Assembly: GCF_947623445.1 (NCBI RefSeq)
Contig: NC_135244.1
Coordinates: forward strand, 7,316,001-7,380,000
Direction of reading: 5' to 3'
Length of the DNA stretch: 64,000 nt
Source of the DNA: Clavelina lepadiformis
Taxonomy: Eukaryota > Chordata > Ascidiacea > Aplousobranchia > Clavelinidae
Shown: in pieces, positions 61,401-64,000 of the stretch
Layout of the letters: every line of letters starts with the position of its first letter
Numbering within the stretch: position 1 is the first letter of the stretch
Notes under the pieces: generated by a model
Told to the model about the DNA's origin: nothing
Databases searched by the model: none
What the model saw: only the letters and a program-made list of their open reading frames with translations
Made by a program: the position numbers and the translations under genes

Positions 61401-64000
61401 TGAGGTTAAATGCAGCTAATCAGGTTTTAAGAAGCCAAGTTGCATATAAGTAGATAGTTGGTTGGTAAACCGAAGAGAGTAGTTTTCACGGTATATTCAC
61501 AACAAAGTATATTTACAACAGTTTAAAACCGACTTTGACCTGAAAAAGCTATTTTTAAATCCACAACACTGTTAATAGCCGTACTTCAAAGCCGTACAAT
61601 AAACGATTAGATGTTCTCTATATATTATCAGTATTTTATAAACAGCATTTTGTCCACATTTCAGGAAAAAACATTGCCGTAACTGCGGGAATATTTTATA
61701 AATTGCATTCGAGAATGTAGTAACAATCCTACCGTTTACAAAAACGCTTTTCTTTTTTTGAATTGAGTTCCAGTTATACGTGTCAACAGTTTTATGTGGG
61801 CGTTTCCCTTGACGTCTATCATGACGTATACTGGATATTTTGTCAAGTGCAAATTGGTTTCATTGCTGATAAGCTATTGATTTAACCGTTTGTCAGTATC
61901 CATAGAATATTATTAATAGAACTAGGAAGAGCACTTATGAGCAGTGTACGCCTTTTTATCAAACTATGTAGTCACGTGCTGAAAAGGGTAGGGCTGACTT
62001 TTAGTGGAACATAAAACGCATTTGCTTACCCTTGCTAAACATTTTGCCGCTAATTTTGCGCAATAGTCTGTGTATCAGCTATTCATGTGTTGATGACAAA
62101 CCTTGCCATTTGTCACCGAATTTGCCTTTAGTCGAGGTTACATGAAACGTTTCAAGTCGTGAAATATACAAAGGCGCACATTTTTTAAAGAAGATGTTCG
62201 CGACGCCAGCATAGCGCGAGATTCAGCAAAGTTTAGCGCGTTTTATTTTGCTTATTGCCTCGTCCGTATCGAAGTCGTGTTAAAATTGCTGTGATGGCAA
62301 AAGACATGTTTAACATCATATCTGAAGACAAATAGTACGATGCTTCATTGTCGGACAATTTGAGCCGAGATTGACAAATCAAAGGGTTAAGAAAATGTTT
62401 TTTGTTTGTTTTGGACGGCAAATTTCGCTTCATGCTAAAGCGGTTACAGTTCCCACACTTATCTTACCCGCTTATCATTTGTTGATCATTTTTAAACAAT
62501 AGACTAAAATATCTTAGGACAGGTTAATGACAGCGTTCTAGTGGACTTAGTATACCAACTGTCATAGCTCGTCAGACTGGCTGCGTGGGCCCAGACCAAA
62601 CATACCACTTGTCAGAATTCCTATATTGCCAAATATTGCCTATTCATCGTTAACAAATAGAACTATGATCCATCACGCCGACACTTATTAGCATGATAAT
62701 GATCTTAATGACATCATTAATACGCGTAACCTAATTGTCGTCAAAATATAATGTGATTTCTAGAAAATTCAAATCGTTGCCGACTTTTTATTGTCTAGCT
62801 ATAGACGAAAAATCGTTTACCTATGAAACATCGGGTGCTTTCCACACAAAATGACATTACCATGTACATTTATTGAGTCGCAATAAAACTTATTATAAGA
62901 TTTTTATCTATGCTCTGATGCATTTTCTTTTCTTTAAAACGTTCAAAGGTGTTAGAAAGTTTGCTTAGACGGTTGCTAATTTTTTTGAATTGCTCGTACT
63001 AAATGAAACGTTCAAGTCAATTACTTTAAAAGCACATTTTTAGATATTTTTTCATTATAAAGTTGTTAAATTTCTTTTAGTTTTGATATAGAAGACACGG
63101 TATACCCTTTATACCCTTCCAAGCTTACTTTCCGCGTTTCTTGAATGTTACTTGTAAGTAGCTATAGTGGGCGTTCATTAGGTACAATTCCTATGAACTA
63201 TGTCAACTTAATTCACTTGGTAAATATTATGCAAAGGTGTTCGGCTCGTTTTCAGCAATCTCCTCTGGCACCCACCCGACTATATTTACATATCAATGCT
63301 TTTTAATCGTTTGAACACAAACATATATATTAAAAGAAAAACCGACTAAATTAACTTGAAGGCGTTTACACATACTCGAGATGCCGCGCTTGGGTGTACA
63401 ATACAGGCCGTTTTTTGGCCACGCATAGACAATTAAATTGTCCTATCCTACGAAATTAAGCAAACATAGATTTGACAGGTTGTAAATGTACTTTTTAAAG
63501 AGATATGAGCAAATAGTGACCCTTGAGTGACTTTCTTACGTTTAATGTAATCGCGTTTATTTTGACTGGTCACTGTGAGAAGTATTTTTGTGTAATCACA
63601 TGGTGCAATACGGTATGGCGAAAGAAGCAACTTTAGAATTCTTGCTTAAATTACATAACTGCTTGGTGAACTCTAAAACATGCGCTTCGTGCCATATTGC
63701 ATAAACATATTTTCATTTTTGGAATCGCAAGAAAATTACCAATCCCTCGAGGGCTTGATGCAGTGAATTACCGCAGATAGTTACCCAGGCTTATACTGTA
63801 TTATACAAGAAAGAGCATTTCTCACATTTAATGTCTTTGCGAAAAACTGGTGGGGGCTAAAGTTACGTAAAACCGTTGCTGTGAAATATGTTCCTACCAA
63901 AACTAATCCTTTTTACCAACTGCTTTTATGGAATATCTAATTCTAAACATGTCTAAATTTTGTCTTTATGTATGATGGCGTATATATACAGTATGTATAT
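58500..64000. other. Non-coding stretch to the window end
   Basis: No gene with family support. The best frame is on minus at 60378-60704 (108 codons), with fairly even base use and residues such as ALRTHANYLYEDQNVVFDLK, but it has no recognised domain and no partner exon. The other ORFs are short and of biased composition. Confidence 0.35.
60378..60704 (-). CDS. Unassigned ORF, 108 codons
   Basis: An ATG-started frame that ends in a TAG. Composition is less AT-rich than the surroundings and codon third positions vary. It contains PRYSWGQPTLYFIKPERKMW. I recognise no family. It could be a terminal exon, a small gene or chance. Confidence 0.2.
   Translation of the reverse strand: MLLEKVTQRSKPSPTNASIVFFYTNASSGPFPFVNAIPRFIEGQIALRTHANYLYEDQNVVFDLKQINIVKATPRYSWGQPTLYFIKPERKMWVGYNTCNIHSLNREI

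Overview
The window is nuclear DNA from an animal. It is AT-rich, has introns of a few hundred bases up to about 3 kb with GT..AG borders, and carries many DNA transposons. The gene families are PDCD4, a CYP2-type P450, LRWD1, DENND10, a clarin, mitochondrial IF3 and a Kazal inhibitor. The compact introns and low GC would suit an invertebrate deuterostome such as an ascidian, but that is a weak inference. I assembled the exons by eye from splice sites, reading phase and remembered family sequences; no search was run.

Layout. 0-3.7 kb: the 5' coding exons of PDCD4 on the minus strand, running off the left edge. 3.7-13 kb: three copies of one Mutator-like (MULE) transposon, each with a perfect 9-bp target duplication and with ends made of tandem ~15-bp units. 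The third copy sits in an exon of a decayed P450 gene (8.4-13 kb, minus). 13-16.7 kb: an unassigned 170-codon ORF and a tRNA-derived SINE. 16.8-22.8 kb: LRWD1 (one exon) and DENND10 (seven exons), head to tail on plus. 26.7-33.4 kb: a four-exon gene for a 1,536-residue, mostly disordered protein that I do not recognise. 33.4-40.7 kb: mostly empty, with a foldback MITE. 40.7-47 kb: a five-exon clarin gene with several hAT insertions in its introns, one split by a TA-flanked element. 49.4-50.5 kb: a three-exon minus-strand gene for a mitochondrial IF3 that has only the C-terminal domain. 54.4-55.2 kb: a four-exon secreted single-Kazal inhibitor. 57.2-58.5 kb: a TTAA-flanked piggyBac with a broken transposase. 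The last 5.5 kb shows nothing firm.

The genes are unrelated single-copy loci and do not form a pathway. The most unusual content is the MULE family. Its three copies are different internal-deletion forms of one parent, and that parent carries a piece of a hAT transposase upstream of its own transposase. In one copy the two are fused in one open frame. Two other elements in the window, at 11.8 kb and 45.7 kb, also have ends built from short tandem units around ATCA or ATCG.
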